Made by a program: the position numbers and the translations under genes. Shown one piece after another: positions 1 to 10,638 of a stretch of DNA of 36,141 nt. The stretch covers positions 1 to 36,141 of the forward strand of contig JAUNRC010000014.1 of assembly GCA_030535875.1 (NCBI GenBank), in the 5' to 3' direction. The notes under the pieces are model-generated. The model saw only the letters and a program-made list of their open reading frames with translations, searched no databases and was not told the origin of the DNA. The stretch comes from Akkermansia sp. GTDB taxonomy: Bacteria > Verrucomicrobiota > Verrucomicrobiia > Verrucomicrobiales > Akkermansiaceae. How positions within the stretch are numbered: position 1 is the stretch's first letter; each line of letters opens with the position of its first letter.

Positions 1-2408
1 CGGAGAGTGAAAGCCGCATTCGCAGCAGTATAGCACTTGATGGGGATGTTACAGTGGCCGGACAATTAATGATAGATGGTTCATTACAGGCAGCCGGTGT
101 ACAAGCCGGCAACCTGCAAACCACCGCTCTGAAATTGACCGATGCCGAGGCTCAAAACCGCATCGGCAGCGCGCTCTCTCTCAGCGGCAATGCCACAGTC
201 GCAGGTAGTCTGGAGGTTGGCGGGGCGATGTCGGCCCGGGATATTACCGTCGGTCATGACCTGACCGCAGAAGGACTGAGCACGAACAACCTGCAGGTTG
301 GAGGCAAGCTAACCTTAAACGGGGTTGATAAGAGCAATACCATTGAAGGCGACATAAACGCGGGCTCAATCAGTCTGGCAAGCGGAGTCTCGCTTAAAGT
401 CGGAGGTACACTCACTACGGATGAGGTGTCGATAAACGGCACAGCAACATTGCTGCAAGCCGGAGCCTTCGGTGCAAGCACCATGAACTTTGATTTGGAC
501 CGTGCTGCACTGGAGAGCCTTGGTCTTGGGTACCGGCAGACGGCCACCATAGCCCGGGCGGAGCTGGCGATGAGCGATGATTTCGAGGTCTTGCTGAATG
601 GCGAGCAAAAGCCGATTGCTGCTGCTGCGTATAACTACAGTATTTCTGTGAGCGGCGGCGAGGTGTGTCTCACGGCGGATTATGCCTATGATGGCTTGCG
701 TACATGGTACAGAGGCGACTGGGTGGGAGATTCGAGCTGGACGGATTTCTACGTTGCCGGCTTTGATGCCGTAGATAGCGTGGAGGTCGTGGATTTAAAA
801 GGCACAACCGTGGAAGGTGCGAACCTCTTCATTGCGTATGAGGACGGGGTGAGTGCTTCTATCGCGAAAAACGGAGATTTGGAATTCGAGTATGTGGACA
901 TGGGTGGCGGTCAGTTCGAACTGGGTGAAAACACCAATATGATAACTGATGAGCTCTACGGAAAGGGCGAAACCCTTGTGGTGCATGAGAATGCAAGCTT
1001 GGATACTCCGAAATTGACCTTAGGTACCCTCGTGATGGATGGCGGTGAGGTGACGCTCAAGAATGCCTCTATCAACGCTATGAGTGGCACAGAAGGAACA
1101 CTTTACATCGATAGGCGCGGTATGGTAACGGTGGGGAGCGACGTAACCTTGACGGAGCTCGAAAGCGAGGGCACTCTTGATCTGGGAACACATGCTCTGA
1201 TGGTCAATGCACTCGTGGATGGCGGCAATGTGACGGCCGGAGAGGTGACGGTGAAAAGCCTTGGTAGCCGAATGGCAGTTTTCGATGTCTTGGAGGCAGA
1301 TAAGGTGACCGTTACAAACGTCATACCGACCGGTAACTATACCGATGATATATCGGTGGGCGGCGGTTCCGCCATCGGCGAGTTGGTGGCTGAGACGCTG
1401 GAGGTCCGCGGAGGCGAGGTAACGCTGGGGCGCACGAGCGGCAGCACGGAGATGAGCTTGCTGGACCTCGACCTGCAGGACAATGCCACGCTGGTGCTGA
1501 ACCAACAGACACGCTTGACTGTAACAAATGAACTGACAGCAACGGAGCGTGCAACCGTTCAATTACACAAGGGTGCCGGGATTTCCTACGGAGAAGTCAG
1601 CATAGCTAATCGCAAGAATGACTCCCCCACCGCGGTCAATGCTTACGAACTATCCGAAGGCACCATTTCGTCGCTCAGCAATGCTCATATCAGTATGAAC
1701 AGCAGCGATGACAGCACCATCGATTGGCAGCTCATTAACAGTTCTGTAGAAAATACAGGGAGCGGTACCGTGACCATTACCAATGCCGACAATTCTCTGA
1801 CGGATGTCTACGCCACGCACGGCAACATCACCATTCTTCAGCAGGAATCGCTCGATTTGGCTGAGCTCAAGGTTGGGGCAAGTGTAACCGTCAGCGCTTA
1901 TACCGGCGATACGGAGTCTCCGGAATACGAGGCAACAATTACCGTAAGCGACAAGGTCTCACTTGGTGCCGAAGCCACGCTCAACACCGACCTCATCATT
2001 GAGGCCGGAGCTACTCTGGAAATGGGCGGTACCGTGGACATGGGCAGTAAACTCTACCTTAACAGCAATACCACGCTGGGCGGCGAACTGCTCACAACCA
2101 TCCAAACAGCAAAACTCGGCAGCACGGTAACGCTTTTCACCGGTATCGATGCCCTGTACTTCAACGGTAAAGAACAGACAGCAAGTATAACCCTCGATGA
2201 TCGCTTGTCTGCCGGTCTGTACTTCAGCAACTTACTCGATACGGATAACCGTTTCTACTATATGCTGTACGAGGCGCCCATCAATGGTGACGGCATGCTG
2301 AGTATCGTTGTCGACGGACTTGTTGTTCCCGAGCCGACCACAGCTACGCTGAGTCTGCTGGCGCTGGCGGCTCTCGCCGCTCGCCGTCGTCGCACCCAAG
2401 AGAAGTGA
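1..2408 (+). CDS. PEP-CTERM, autotransporter-like repetitive surface protein (5' truncated)
   Basis: The frame is open to the left edge (first full codon at position 3), so only the C-terminal ~800 residues are present. A GTG at 54 is the first in-frame start-type codon, but it lies inside repeat-like sequence and is probably not the true start. The protein is rich in G, T, V, S, L and D with short alternating strands (for example VTVAG and GNATVAG), as in secreted beta-solenoid or passenger-like proteins. Two copies of an R-I-x-S-x-x-x-L-x-G-x-x-T-V-A-G unit lie 48 codons apart (Arg codons at nt 15 and 159). The tail has the PEP-CTERM pattern: VPEPTT, a short hydrophobic helix (LSLLALAALAA), then RRRR. 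In that family the tail directs sorting and processing by an exosortase-type system. No catalytic motif was recognised. A strong terminator follows at once. The PEP-CTERM call is sure; the ligand or role is unknown. Confidence 0.85.
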   Translation, partial: ESESRIRSSIALDGDVTVAGQLMIDGSLQAAGVQAGNLQTTALKLTDAEAQNRIGSALSLSGNATVAGSLEVGGAMSARDITVGHDLTAEGLSTNNLQVGGKLTLNGVDKSNTIEGDINAGSISLASGVSLKVGGTLTTDEVSINGTATLLQAGAFGASTMNFDLDRAALESLGLGYRQTATIARAELAMSDDFEVLLNGEQKPIAAAAYNYSISVSGGEVCLTADYAYDGLRTWYRGDWVGDSSWTDFYVAGFDAVDSVEVVDLKGTTVEGANLFIAYEDGVSASIAKNGDLEFEYVDMGGGQFELGENTNMITDELYGKGETLVVHENASLDTPKLTLGTLVMDGGEVTLKNASINAMSGTEGTLYIDRRGMVTVGSDVTLTELESEGTLDLGTHALMVNALVDGGNVTAGEVTVKSLGSRMAVFDVLEADKVTVTNVIPTGNYTDDISVGGGSAIGELVAETLEVRGGEVTLGRTSGSTEMSLLDLDLQDNATLVLNQQTRLTVTNELTATERATVQLHKGAGISYGEVSIANRKNDSPTAVNAYELSEGTISSLSNAHISMNSSDDSTIDWQLINSSVENTGSGTVTITNADNSLTDVYATHGNITILQQESLDLAELKVGASVTVSAYTGDTESPEYEATITVSDKVSLGAEATLNTDLIIEAGATLEMGGTVDMGSKLYLNSNTTLGGELLTTIQTAKLGSTVTLFTGIDALYFNGKEQTASITLDDRLSAGLYFSNLLDTDNRFYYMLYEAPINGDGMLSIVVDGLVVPEPTTATLSLLALAALAARRRRTQEK

Positions 2409-2437
2409 CGGGACAACAGTCACTTCCGTTCCGTTCG

Positions 2438-2471
2438 GAACAGTGGCGGCTCGCTCCGCCACTGTTCTTTT
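2438..2471 (+). terminator. Intrinsic terminator after the PEP-CTERM gene
   Basis: A perfect 12-bp stem (GAACAGTGGCGG with CCGCCACTGTTC) closes a 6-nt loop and is followed by TTTT. It starts 30 nt after the stop codon. Confidence 0.9.
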
Positions 2472-2526
2472 CTGATATAGCCCAAGGCGCGCAGTAAAAA
2501 AAGTTAGCTAAAACTCACAATTTTTA

Positions 2527-2555
2527 TTGACAAGTTCGGAAAAAGAGTATACACT
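2527..2555 (+). promoter_or_regulatory. Sigma70-type promoter of eno
   Basis: A consensus -35 TTGACA (2527-2532) is followed after 17 nt by TACACT (2550-2555); an alternative -10 is TATACA at 2548. The -10 box is about 50 nt from the eno ATG, leaving room for a leader with an AAGGA-type ribosome binding site near 2592-2597. That makes eno one of the few genes here with a visible Shine-Dalgarno site. Confidence 0.7.
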
Positions 2556-2590
2556 TGCCTCAGAAAGTTAGTCAGAACAAACAACAATAG

Positions 2591-3880
<1,290 letters not shown>

Positions 3881-3906
3881 GTTGCCCCCCTGTACTCATC
3901 AATATG

Positions 3907-3942
3907 TAAGCCCCCACTTTCCGGTACGGAAGCGGGGGCTTA
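3907..3942. terminator. Bidirectional terminator between eno and metG
   Basis: An inverted repeat TAAGCCCCC ... GGGGGCTTA contains an inner CTTTCCG/CGGAAG stem around a GTA loop. It lies between the convergent stops of eno (3880) and metG (3968) and can act on both strands, though the flanking T tracts are short. Confidence 0.75.
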
Positions 3943-3967
3943 TCACGATAAATAAGAGAGAGACGAA

Positions 3968-5599
3968 TTACTGCTGCTGAGCGGCGGCCTTGCGGGCAGC
4001 CTTGGCAGCGGCCTTGGCGGCTTTCTCTGCCATCTTCTGCTTCTCTTCCTCGGAAAGAATGCGGGGGAACACAGGCGAAGGAGCCTGCACCGCATGACCA
4101 TTCTTCAGAATGCCCCAAGCAAGTGACTGCGGGCTGAGGGCAGCGCCATCCACCTGCAACTGGGAAAGAATGCGGGCGGAGGCCTCGGGCAGCACGCACC
4201 CGATGAGATAACCGACCTGCACGCAACTCTCCAGCAGGTGAGCCAGCACGCTCTGCAGCTCGGGCAGACGAGCCTCATCCTTCGCCAGCATGAAGGGCTG
4301 CGTCTTTTCGATAAAGGCATTGCACTGTCCCACATGGGCATTGAGCGCGGCAAGGGCATCCGCCGTATTGTATGCGTTCATGCACTCGGCAAAGCGAGCA
4401 ACAGTGTCGGCCATGCTGCGGCGCAGGGCCACGGAGAGCTCATCATCAGCAAGCTGAGGAGCCACCGTCACCGTACCGCCCAGATAACGGGTACACATAT
4501 TGAGGGAGCGGTTGCAGAGGTTGCCGAGGTCGTTGGCCAGCTCCGTGTTGTAAATCATCTTCATGCGCTCGGCATCGTAATCGCTGTCGTAGCCGGTCTT
4601 GGTATCGCGCACAAGGTAGTAACGCACAGCCTCGGGGCCGAACACATCGCAGAGGTCGTTGGGGTCTACGATGTTGCCGAGCGACTTGGACATCTTCTCG
4701 CCTTTGATGTTCAGCCAGCCGTGAACCAGCAGACGCGGCATCTCCTCATCGGCAAAGCCCATGGCATGCAGCATGCACAGCCAGTAAATACCGTGCGCGG
4801 GCACGAGAATATCCTTGCCGATAACCTCACAGGCGGCAGGCCACAACTTGCCGAAGTCCGGCAGGCTGGAATCGCCGTCGGACAGGTAGCCGGCGAAAGA
4901 AATGTAGTTAATCAGAGCATCGAACCAGACGTAGGTTACAAAGTCCGGGTCGAAGGGCAAGGGAATGCCCCAACTCAGTCGGTCCTTGGGACGGGAAATG
5001 CAAAGGTCATTCGTGGCACGCTCGATGGCTTGCAGGAGGTCCTGACGACGGAAATCCGGGGTCACGCACTCGGGGTGATTGGTGACATATTCCTTCAGCC
5101 AAGCGGTATGAGCCGTAAGGTTGAAGTACCAGTTCTCCTCCTCCAGCTCAATCACCTGCCCCCATTCGGGGCCGAAATTGCCGTCCTCGCCACGCTCCTT
5201 GTCGGTGAGGAACTGCTCTTGGCGAACGGAGTAAAAACCTTTGTAAGCTTTCTTGTACAGGCAGCCTTTCTCCTTGAGGTCAGTAAGGATTTTCTGCACG
5301 CAGGCCTTGTGTCGCGCATCAGTCGTAGCGGCCCAGCCGTCATAGGAAATCCCGAGGCGCTCCCAAAGTGCGACAAAGCGCTTGGTAACGGTATCGGCGT
5401 ATTCCTGAGGAGAAATACCGGCCTCCTCGGCTTTCTGCTGCACCTTCTGGCCGTGCTGGTCTACACCCGTCAGCAGGAAAGTCTCCTCGCCGCACATTCG
5501 GTGCCAGCGAGCCAATACGTCCGCAAGGACTTTCTCATAAGCATGTCCGATGTGAGGAGAACCATTCGTATAGTCAATTGCTGTGGTAATGTAGAACAT
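3968..5599 (-). CDS. metG: Methionyl-tRNA synthetase
   Basis: This class I aminoacyl-tRNA synthetase charges initiator and elongator tRNA-Met. The 543 residues show the HIGH signature at 16-19 (PHIGHAY), a Rossmann catalytic domain with the GVDQHG segment near 45-50, and KMSKS at 302-306. The connective-peptide region (about 115-160) lacks the paired-Cys knuckles of zinc-binding MetRS forms, so this is the zinc-free subgroup. An anticodon-binding helical domain follows. The C-terminus is an Ala/Lys-rich helix (KAAKAAAKAARKAAAQQQ), with no EMAP-II-like tRNA-binding dimerisation domain. There is no Shine-Dalgarno site, and a good -10 box lies only 9 nt from the ATG, so the transcript is probably leaderless. 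The gene is separated from its upstream neighbour by a terminator. Confidence 0.98.
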   Translation of the reverse strand: MFYITTAIDYTNGSPHIGHAYEKVLADVLARWHRMCGEETFLLTGVDQHGQKVQQKAEEAGISPQEYADTVTKRFVALWERLGISYDGWAATTDARHKACVQKILTDLKEKGCLYKKAYKGFYSVRQEQFLTDKERGEDGNFGPEWGQVIELEEENWYFNLTAHTAWLKEYVTNHPECVTPDFRRQDLLQAIERATNDLCISRPKDRLSWGIPLPFDPDFVTYVWFDALINYISFAGYLSDGDSSLPDFGKLWPAACEVIGKDILVPAHGIYWLCMLHAMGFADEEMPRLLVHGWLNIKGEKMSKSLGNIVDPNDLCDVFGPEAVRYYLVRDTKTGYDSDYDAERMKMIYNTELANDLGNLCNRSLNMCTRYLGGTVTVAPQLADDELSVALRRSMADTVARFAECMNAYNTADALAALNAHVGQCNAFIEKTQPFMLAKDEARLPELQSVLAHLLESCVQVGYLIGCVLPEASARILSQLQVDGAALSPQSLAWGILKNGHAVQAPSPVFPRILSEEEKQKMAEKAAKAAAKAARKAAAQQQ

Positions 5600-5608
5600 A
5601 GCGGGGAG

Positions 5609-5637
5609 ATTGTACTACCGGAGCCGCTGACAGGCAA
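5609..5637 (-). promoter_or_regulatory. Promoter of metG, likely leaderless transcript
   Basis: Read on the minus strand: -35 TTGCCT (5632-5637), 17-nt spacer, -10 TACAAT (5609-5614), then only 9 nt to the ATG. The start site should fall 2-3 nt before the start codon. Confidence 0.6.
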
Positions 5638-5661
5638 GGCAAAAGTCCTGCTGCTGACAGG

Positions 5662-5696
5662 AAAAGCCCCCGCCGGGTCATACTCCGGCAGGGGCT
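5662..5696 (-). terminator. Intrinsic terminator downstream of the 879-aa membrane protein gene
   Basis: On the minus strand AGCCCCTGCCGG pairs with CCGGCGGGGGCT (one internal mismatch) around an 8-nt loop and is followed by TTTT. It insulates metG from the upstream kinase locus. Confidence 0.8.
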
Positions 5697-5722
5697 GAGG
5701 GAAAGATGGCGGGGCTTTATGC

Positions 5723-8362
5723 TTATTTTGTCGGCAGCGTGACGATGAAAAGCGGCGTGTAGGGGCGCTCGACCGTACCGTGATAAGGCACGATGGTTCC
5801 GTCCTTGATGAAGTAGAGCTGCTCCTCACCCTCGTTGCAGCGCACGGGCTTGCCCTCGGAATTGATAAATCCGGCATAGGCGCAGTTCGAGTCGGTAATG
5901 GGGAGGATGGAGCGCAGGATTTCGCCGTAATAATCGTGAGAGCTGACGGCGGTAAAGAAGTCCTTCCAGCGGTTCTCCAGAGCGAGCGAGTGCATGATGA
6001 ACCAGCACCCGGGATAAAGCGAGGAGCTCTGACTGATGGTCTTGAATGCCTCGATATCCTGCCGCAGACTTTCGGAGAAAGCCAGACCGGAGGAGTACGG
6101 GTCGAGACGCTCCGCCATGCGCACGGCCAGACCGAACATGTAGGCACGAGCCAACTCAGGGCAATCCTTACCGCTGTGAGCGGCGATGTTGAGCATGAGC
6201 CGAGCCGGAGTGAGAGCGCCGGAAGTGAGCTTGTCGCGCTCAAATCCCATCTCCTTGCGCTGACCGGCCAGCACAACAGGACGGATATTCTCAATGGCAT
6301 TTTCACGGAGGTTGACCTTGCGGCGGGCGGGTTTACCCTGACCGTTGGCAAGGGTCATCACCCCTTTCTTACCGCGGGACGATACGGTACCGATGTAGAC
6401 GGAGGAGTCCTGCACGGCACATTTGAGGCCGTTCTTCCACACGTTGTTCTTGTCGGAAAGCATGACATCGATGAGGTCATCCATCTTCTCCGGGCGAGCC
6501 AGAGAGAACACCGAAGCACCATCCGCATACATCGACTTCACCGCCTGAAGATGGGACAGGATTTGCTCAGGGGCGATGGGATATGTCTCCACCGCCTTAA
6601 AATCAGCCAGTTTGTAGGCTCGCATGGCGGCATCTTCCTTGCCGATGAGCGCCTTCAGTTCCTCTGCACTCACGCCGTCCTCGACAGAGGAATAGCAATC
6701 ACCACAGGCCTCGATAGCAGCAACGAAATCCGTCAGGTTCTTCACTTTGGCAAGAGTCTGCGGCAGCTCGGCAAAGGACTTCACCTGAGCGGCGTAAGCA
6801 GCAAGCTCAGCACGCAGCTCCGGCTGCAGGGGCAGCGATTCGGCGTATTCATCAAAAGTGGCCACCGCAGACTGTGCCTGCACCGGCTCAAGTGAGAGCC
6901 TGCTCTGATGACGCAGCAAATCGGCGGAGGCACGTTGCAGAGCCTTGCGTACAGTTGCAGCCTCGGCATCGGTCACTTTCAGCAGGCTCACGCAGGCGCT
7001 GAACTCAGCGTACAGAGCCTTCAGCCCCTTCATGTCGGCATCGGCCGCTGGGGCGGCGAAGCGAGCCAACACCTTGGGACGAATCTCAGCCAGACGGTCA
7101 TAAAACTTGCCCATAAGGACGGTGGCCTCTTTGTTCGCCGGCGTGTTGTACTCCGCTTTGAGTTTATCCTCCACCTTACGTACCTTGTCCACCAGCACCA
7201 GACCGCCGGTCAGCTCCGCGGCCGATACGGTCGGATTGGTGAGCATGTCGGTAGCCTCGGAAAGCTCGGGAGTGATGGCGGCAATTTCAGCCTGATAGGA
7301 GTTGTAGACCTTCAGCCAGGCATCCGCCTTCTCAAGAGCCTCGGCATACTCAGAGCGAACCAGCTTGCAAAAACCTCGCATGGGGTCAATCCCGCCGACA
7401 AGGTCACTCACATCGAGCACGCGCTTCTCGGCCATACCGGACTCAATGGCGGACTTCAGCGAACCGCCGCGGGCAAAGGCAAAAGCTATGGCAGCAATCG
7501 CCAGCAGGATAATTGTAGCGATGACGCAGGCGACCGTGCGAATCATCACCATGCGGCGATGCTGTGCCGTCAGAATGGCTCGCACCTTCTTCTGGAGATT
7601 TTCAATCATCTCCAAGAGGTCGACAGCCTCATTCAATTCACGGAGTTTAGCGGTTTCCTGATGGTGGTGGTGCAGCTCCTGTTCACACTGAGCGAGGTCC
7701 TGCCGGAGCGTGATTTTCTTTTCGATAGCGCGGTAGGCATCGAGCTGCTTGTTATAATCGGCACGGAGTTTTTCGGCGCGACAAAAGCGGTGCCAATCCT
7801 CATGTACACGGGCAAGCAGAGCCGACTGCTCAGGGGTGAGGGTCAGGCGCTTTTCCTGAGCAAAGATTTCAATACTTACAGCCATGTCCTCTCGCACTCG
7901 CAAATCGGTAGCCTCGCGCATCTTGCACAGCCCGGAGAGCAACATAGACTGCCAGTACTTGCGCTCCGCGGCATCCACCATGGCGGCGGCATCGCGATAT
8001 CCGACCAAGCCCTCCAACTCATCCTCCGCAGCCATGGCACGCAATTTTCGCACCAACTGAGTAACCTGAGAAAGATTACCGCCGGCCAAAACCGTGGGTA
8101 GTTCAGCCGCAGCTCCCTTGTACAGACGCTTGCCGATGGAGCGGGAAAGTGCCTGAACAGCAGCATCTGCCGGGTTTTCCTTCAATATCTGCTGAAGGAT
8201 GTTAAAACTCTCCTCATCACGACCGGCTGCACGGGCATCTTTCAACTTACGATAAAGAGCTCTGGAAAAAGCGGACGCACCCTTAGGTTCCTGCAATTCA
8301 ATAACTTGCGATGTTTCTTCCTCTACGGAAACAGGCTGAGATTCTTCGGGTTCGGACGTCAT
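5723..8362 (-). CDS. Large single-pass membrane protein of unknown function beside a Ser/Thr kinase
   Basis: I do not recognise the family. The ATG at 8362 is chosen over a TTG at 8419 because the promoter lies between them and the extra residues look non-coding. The 879-aa product has an acidic N-terminus, a Lys/Arg/Ala-rich helical region (about 25-200) reminiscent of degenerate TPR helices, then a coiled-coil-like stretch (about 195-265) with four consecutive His. One transmembrane helix follows (about 273-297, VACVIATIILLAIAAIAFAF), then a ~580-residue helical domain. Near the C-terminus a beta-rich segment (YIGTVSSRGKKGVM...) suggests a small SH3-like or barrel module. Helices upstream of the TM would be cytoplasmic and the large C-terminal part periplasmic. 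It lies 149 nt downstream of the kinase gene, so it could be that kinase's substrate or partner; this is inference only. Confidence 0.8.
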   Translation of the reverse strand: MTSEPEESQPVSVEEETSQVIELQEPKGASAFSRALYRKLKDARAAGRDEESFNILQQILKENPADAAVQALSRSIGKRLYKGAAAELPTVLAGGNLSQVTQLVRKLRAMAAEDELEGLVGYRDAAAMVDAAERKYWQSMLLSGLCKMREATDLRVREDMAVSIEIFAQEKRLTLTPEQSALLARVHEDWHRFCRAEKLRADYNKQLDAYRAIEKKITLRQDLAQCEQELHHHHQETAKLRELNEAVDLLEMIENLQKKVRAILTAQHRRMVMIRTVACVIATIILLAIAAIAFAFARGGSLKSAIESGMAEKRVLDVSDLVGGIDPMRGFCKLVRSEYAEALEKADAWLKVYNSYQAEIAAITPELSEATDMLTNPTVSAAELTGGLVLVDKVRKVEDKLKAEYNTPANKEATVLMGKFYDRLAEIRPKVLARFAAPAADADMKGLKALYAEFSACVSLLKVTDAEAATVRKALQRASADLLRHQSRLSLEPVQAQSAVATFDEYAESLPLQPELRAELAAYAAQVKSFAELPQTLAKVKNLTDFVAAIEACGDCYSSVEDGVSAEELKALIGKEDAAMRAYKLADFKAVETYPIAPEQILSHLQAVKSMYADGASVFSLARPEKMDDLIDVMLSDKNNVWKNGLKCAVQDSSVYIGTVSSRGKKGVMTLANGQGKPARRKVNLRENAIENIRPVVLAGQRKEMGFERDKLTSGALTPARLMLNIAAHSGKDCPELARAYMFGLAVRMAERLDPYSSGLAFSESLRQDIEAFKTISQSSSLYPGCWFIMHSLALENRWKDFFTAVSSHDYYGEILRSILPITDSNCAYAGFINSEGKPVRCNEGEEQLYFIKDGTIVPYHGTVERPYTPLFIVTLPTK

Positions 8363-8374
8363 GGCACAAGGCTG

Positions 8375-8402
8375 AGTATAATGTGCGTAGAAGATAGCAC
8401 AA
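8375..8402 (-). promoter_or_regulatory. Candidate promoter of the 879-aa membrane protein gene
   Basis: On the minus strand: -35-like TTGTGC (8397-8402), 16-nt spacer, -10 TATACT (8375-8380), 12 nt to the ATG. The -35 is weak and the -10 is good. Confidence 0.4.
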
Positions 8403-8511
8403 ATCAAAGCGCAAGACAATCTTTTTCCGCGTCAAGATAGAGAATCCATCCGCGCAATGCCACTTCACAAGCCCCGGAAGAGCACGAAAGATTCGGCTCT
8501 GAGAACGACAA

Positions 8512-10551
8512 TCATCTATGGGCCGAGATATTCAGCCGGCGCTGCCAATCCTGCATCATCACGGCAAAGGGCTCCCGGGCATCGGCCGTGTAAGGATTGG
8601 CCCTGAACGCCTCCTGATAATTTCCGCTCAACAGGCAGCAGAGGCAATATACCTCATCGTGCAATTTGCCCTTGTTAAGGGTTCTCAAAACTTTGCGAAC
8701 GTCAGAAGCATTATCCCCCTTATGATACTCGTTCGAACAATGGCGCTGCAACATCTCAAAGGCTGCGGCAGAAACTTCGCAGACTTCTTTCAACACGCGA
8801 GCCTCATCGACCAGCTTACTGTCAATTCCCTGAAGTCCGATCAATTCATTTAATTTTTCTCCGGCAGCAGTCACATCATGCGCAATCATCGCCACACGTG
8901 CGCCCTGCATGAGATTGTCGGCTATGACATGGTTGGGAGTTGCCTGCTGAACGGGAGCCCAGCGCTTTACAAGAGCATCGATCAGCTCACCAAAGTACCT
9001 GTAAGGAACATTTGCCGTCGGATAATCGCGACGGGCCATCTGAATGTAAGCATTGGCCTCATCTACCTTCGATTCCTTAAACAAGCGACGGGCGCAGCGC
9101 AAATAATGGAAACTGCGAAGATAGGGTCGGGGAACATCCGCCTCGGCTATTTCGGGAGCCTCGCCATTGGCGGCAATATATTGAAGCTGATTACTGAGCG
9201 ACTTAGCAGCCGGCGAGGCTATTCTCAAACGCTCTACATGTCGGGAAAATTGTCTGCTGAGTTCATCGAAGGCGTTCTCGTTCTCCTCAGCGACAGCCGG
9301 ATGTTCGCACAATATCGCCGCCGTCACAGCAGCCCAGACGGCGAGAGCAGGCTCCGTGGAGTTCGAAATAAGAGATTTGTAGCGGGCGTATGCCGATGCA
9401 TAATCCCTCCGCTCCAAATCCTGCTCCGCTAAGGCAAGCGACTCGACATCATACCAGGAATACGGATTTTCCGAAACAGTATAAAATTCACGCTCGGGTT
9501 CAGGTGTGGCAATCATCGAGCCGCCGACGGCTGCCGATACACCGAGAATTGTGGTTACACCCACCTCGGTCATCAGACGTGTACGAACCCGACGGCGATG
9601 ATGCGGGGTCTGCTCTTCCGTATTGCTGAGTAAGGCTGCATGAACAGCATGCAACTCTGCCAAAAGATCACGATAGTTCGCCGGTCGCTTAATGACATCA
9701 TAAGCCGTCATGTGGTCAACCAAATCACACAGGCTTTCATCAGCACCGGGCATGATTGAGGCCATCGGCGAGAGCTTAAACTTGCACTGCAGCAAATCGC
9801 TGACAGATGCCGCAGCCTCCTTAAATTGTTCCGCACCTGTGAGCAGATATCGCAGGGTCATACCCAGCGCGTATATATCGGTTCGACAGTCCTCTTCCTT
9901 ACGCTCAAGAGTCTCCGGCGGCACATAATAGGGCGTAGCCCAAATAATTTCCTCGGTGTCTTCATCCTGTTTACCTAGGGCCAAACCGAAATCCAGCACC
10001 TTCGCCTTGCCCTCAGGGGTAATGATGACATTGCCGGGCTTCATATCGCGGTGCAGAAGGCCGGCCTTATGAGCGGCATCGAGGCCCTGCACTATCTGGA
10101 TGGTATATTCAATCGCCTGTTGCGGGCTCAGCACGCCCTCCTTGTTGACGAGAGTCTCCAAATCGCGACCTTCAACCAGTTCCATAGCGATATAGAACTG
10201 CTTACGGGCGCGGCCGGCAGAATACACCGACACCACGTTATCATGGCGCACTTTGGCCATCATGGCGCACTCGTTCTCAAAACGGGAAATGCGGTCCGCC
10301 TGATTGCGGTACGTATCATTCAGCACCTTGATGGCCACACAACGGTTAAGCACAAGGTCGCGGGCACGCAGCACCACACTCATGCCACCTACACCTACCA
10401 CTCCCTCCACTCGGAAGTTGGCAAGCATGGTGTGAACATATTCACTATGTTCACAGCCGGGGCAAACCACTTGAGCATAAAAGCCCAAGTCAGCAATATT
10501 GAGCGAGGCCCCGCACTGGGGACACTGCCAAATCTCTGCTCGGTCTGCCAT
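8512..10551 (-). CDS. Zinc-ribbon Hanks-type Ser/Thr protein kinase with C-terminal TPR-like domain
   Basis: The protein has 679 aa. The N-terminus carries two CxxC knuckles (C10/C13 and C30/C33), a small zinc ribbon of a kind sometimes placed ahead of bacterial kinases. The kinase domain (about 46-300) is complete: glycine loop VGVGGMSVV (52-60), VAIK with K75, alpha-C Glu near E94, HRDMKPGN (H167, R168, D169, N174), DFG (187-189) and PPE in place of APE (211-213). It is an RD kinase and should be active. A hydrophobic segment at about 328-348 (TEVGVTTILGVSAAVGGSMIA) can span the membrane, placing the kinase in the cytosol. The C-terminal ~330 residues are helical and repeat-like. The gene follows the ROK kinase terminator closely, and the 879-aa membrane protein lies downstream in the same direction. 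Confidence 0.93.
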   Translation of the reverse strand: MADRAEIWQCPQCGASLNIADLGFYAQVVCPGCEHSEYVHTMLANFRVEGVVGVGGMSVVLRARDLVLNRCVAIKVLNDTYRNQADRISRFENECAMMAKVRHDNVVSVYSAGRARKQFYIAMELVEGRDLETLVNKEGVLSPQQAIEYTIQIVQGLDAAHKAGLLHRDMKPGNVIITPEGKAKVLDFGLALGKQDEDTEEIIWATPYYVPPETLERKEEDCRTDIYALGMTLRYLLTGAEQFKEAAASVSDLLQCKFKLSPMASIMPGADESLCDLVDHMTAYDVIKRPANYRDLLAELHAVHAALLSNTEEQTPHHRRRVRTRLMTEVGVTTILGVSAAVGGSMIATPEPEREFYTVSENPYSWYDVESLALAEQDLERRDYASAYARYKSLISNSTEPALAVWAAVTAAILCEHPAVAEENENAFDELSRQFSRHVERLRIASPAAKSLSNQLQYIAANGEAPEIAEADVPRPYLRSFHYLRCARRLFKESKVDEANAYIQMARRDYPTANVPYRYFGELIDALVKRWAPVQQATPNHVIADNLMQGARVAMIAHDVTAAGEKLNELIGLQGIDSKLVDEARVLKEVCEVSAAAFEMLQRHCSNEYHKGDNASDVRKVLRTLNKGKLHDEVYCLCCLLSGNYQEAFRANPYTADAREPFAVMMQDWQRRLNISAHR

Positions 10552-10579
10552 GATAATGATAAAATGTTTTCTCCGGCGT

Positions 10580-10622
10580 AAAAAAGCCGGGCAAGTACGT
10601 TACGCACATCGCCCGGCTTTTT
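10580..10622 (-). terminator. Terminator of the ROK-family gene
   Basis: On the minus strand AAAAAGCCGGGC pairs with GCCCGGCTTTTTT around a 17-nt loop, and the T tract is part of the stem. It lies immediately after the ROK stop codon and ends 28 nt before the kinase ATG, leaving almost no room for a separate kinase promoter. Confidence 0.85.
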
Positions 10623-10638
10623 GCCAGAAATATTGGGC

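Noticed and set aside
4238..5698. Long open frame antisense to metG (486 codons)
   Set aside because: It is the complement of a conserved synthetase gene in high-GC sequence. The translation has no domain and shows the composition expected of a reverse-strand shadow.
6908..8101. 397-codon open frame antisense to the 879-aa membrane protein gene
   Set aside because: The minus-strand frame has coherent TM and helical features plus a promoter and terminator. The plus-strand frame has none.
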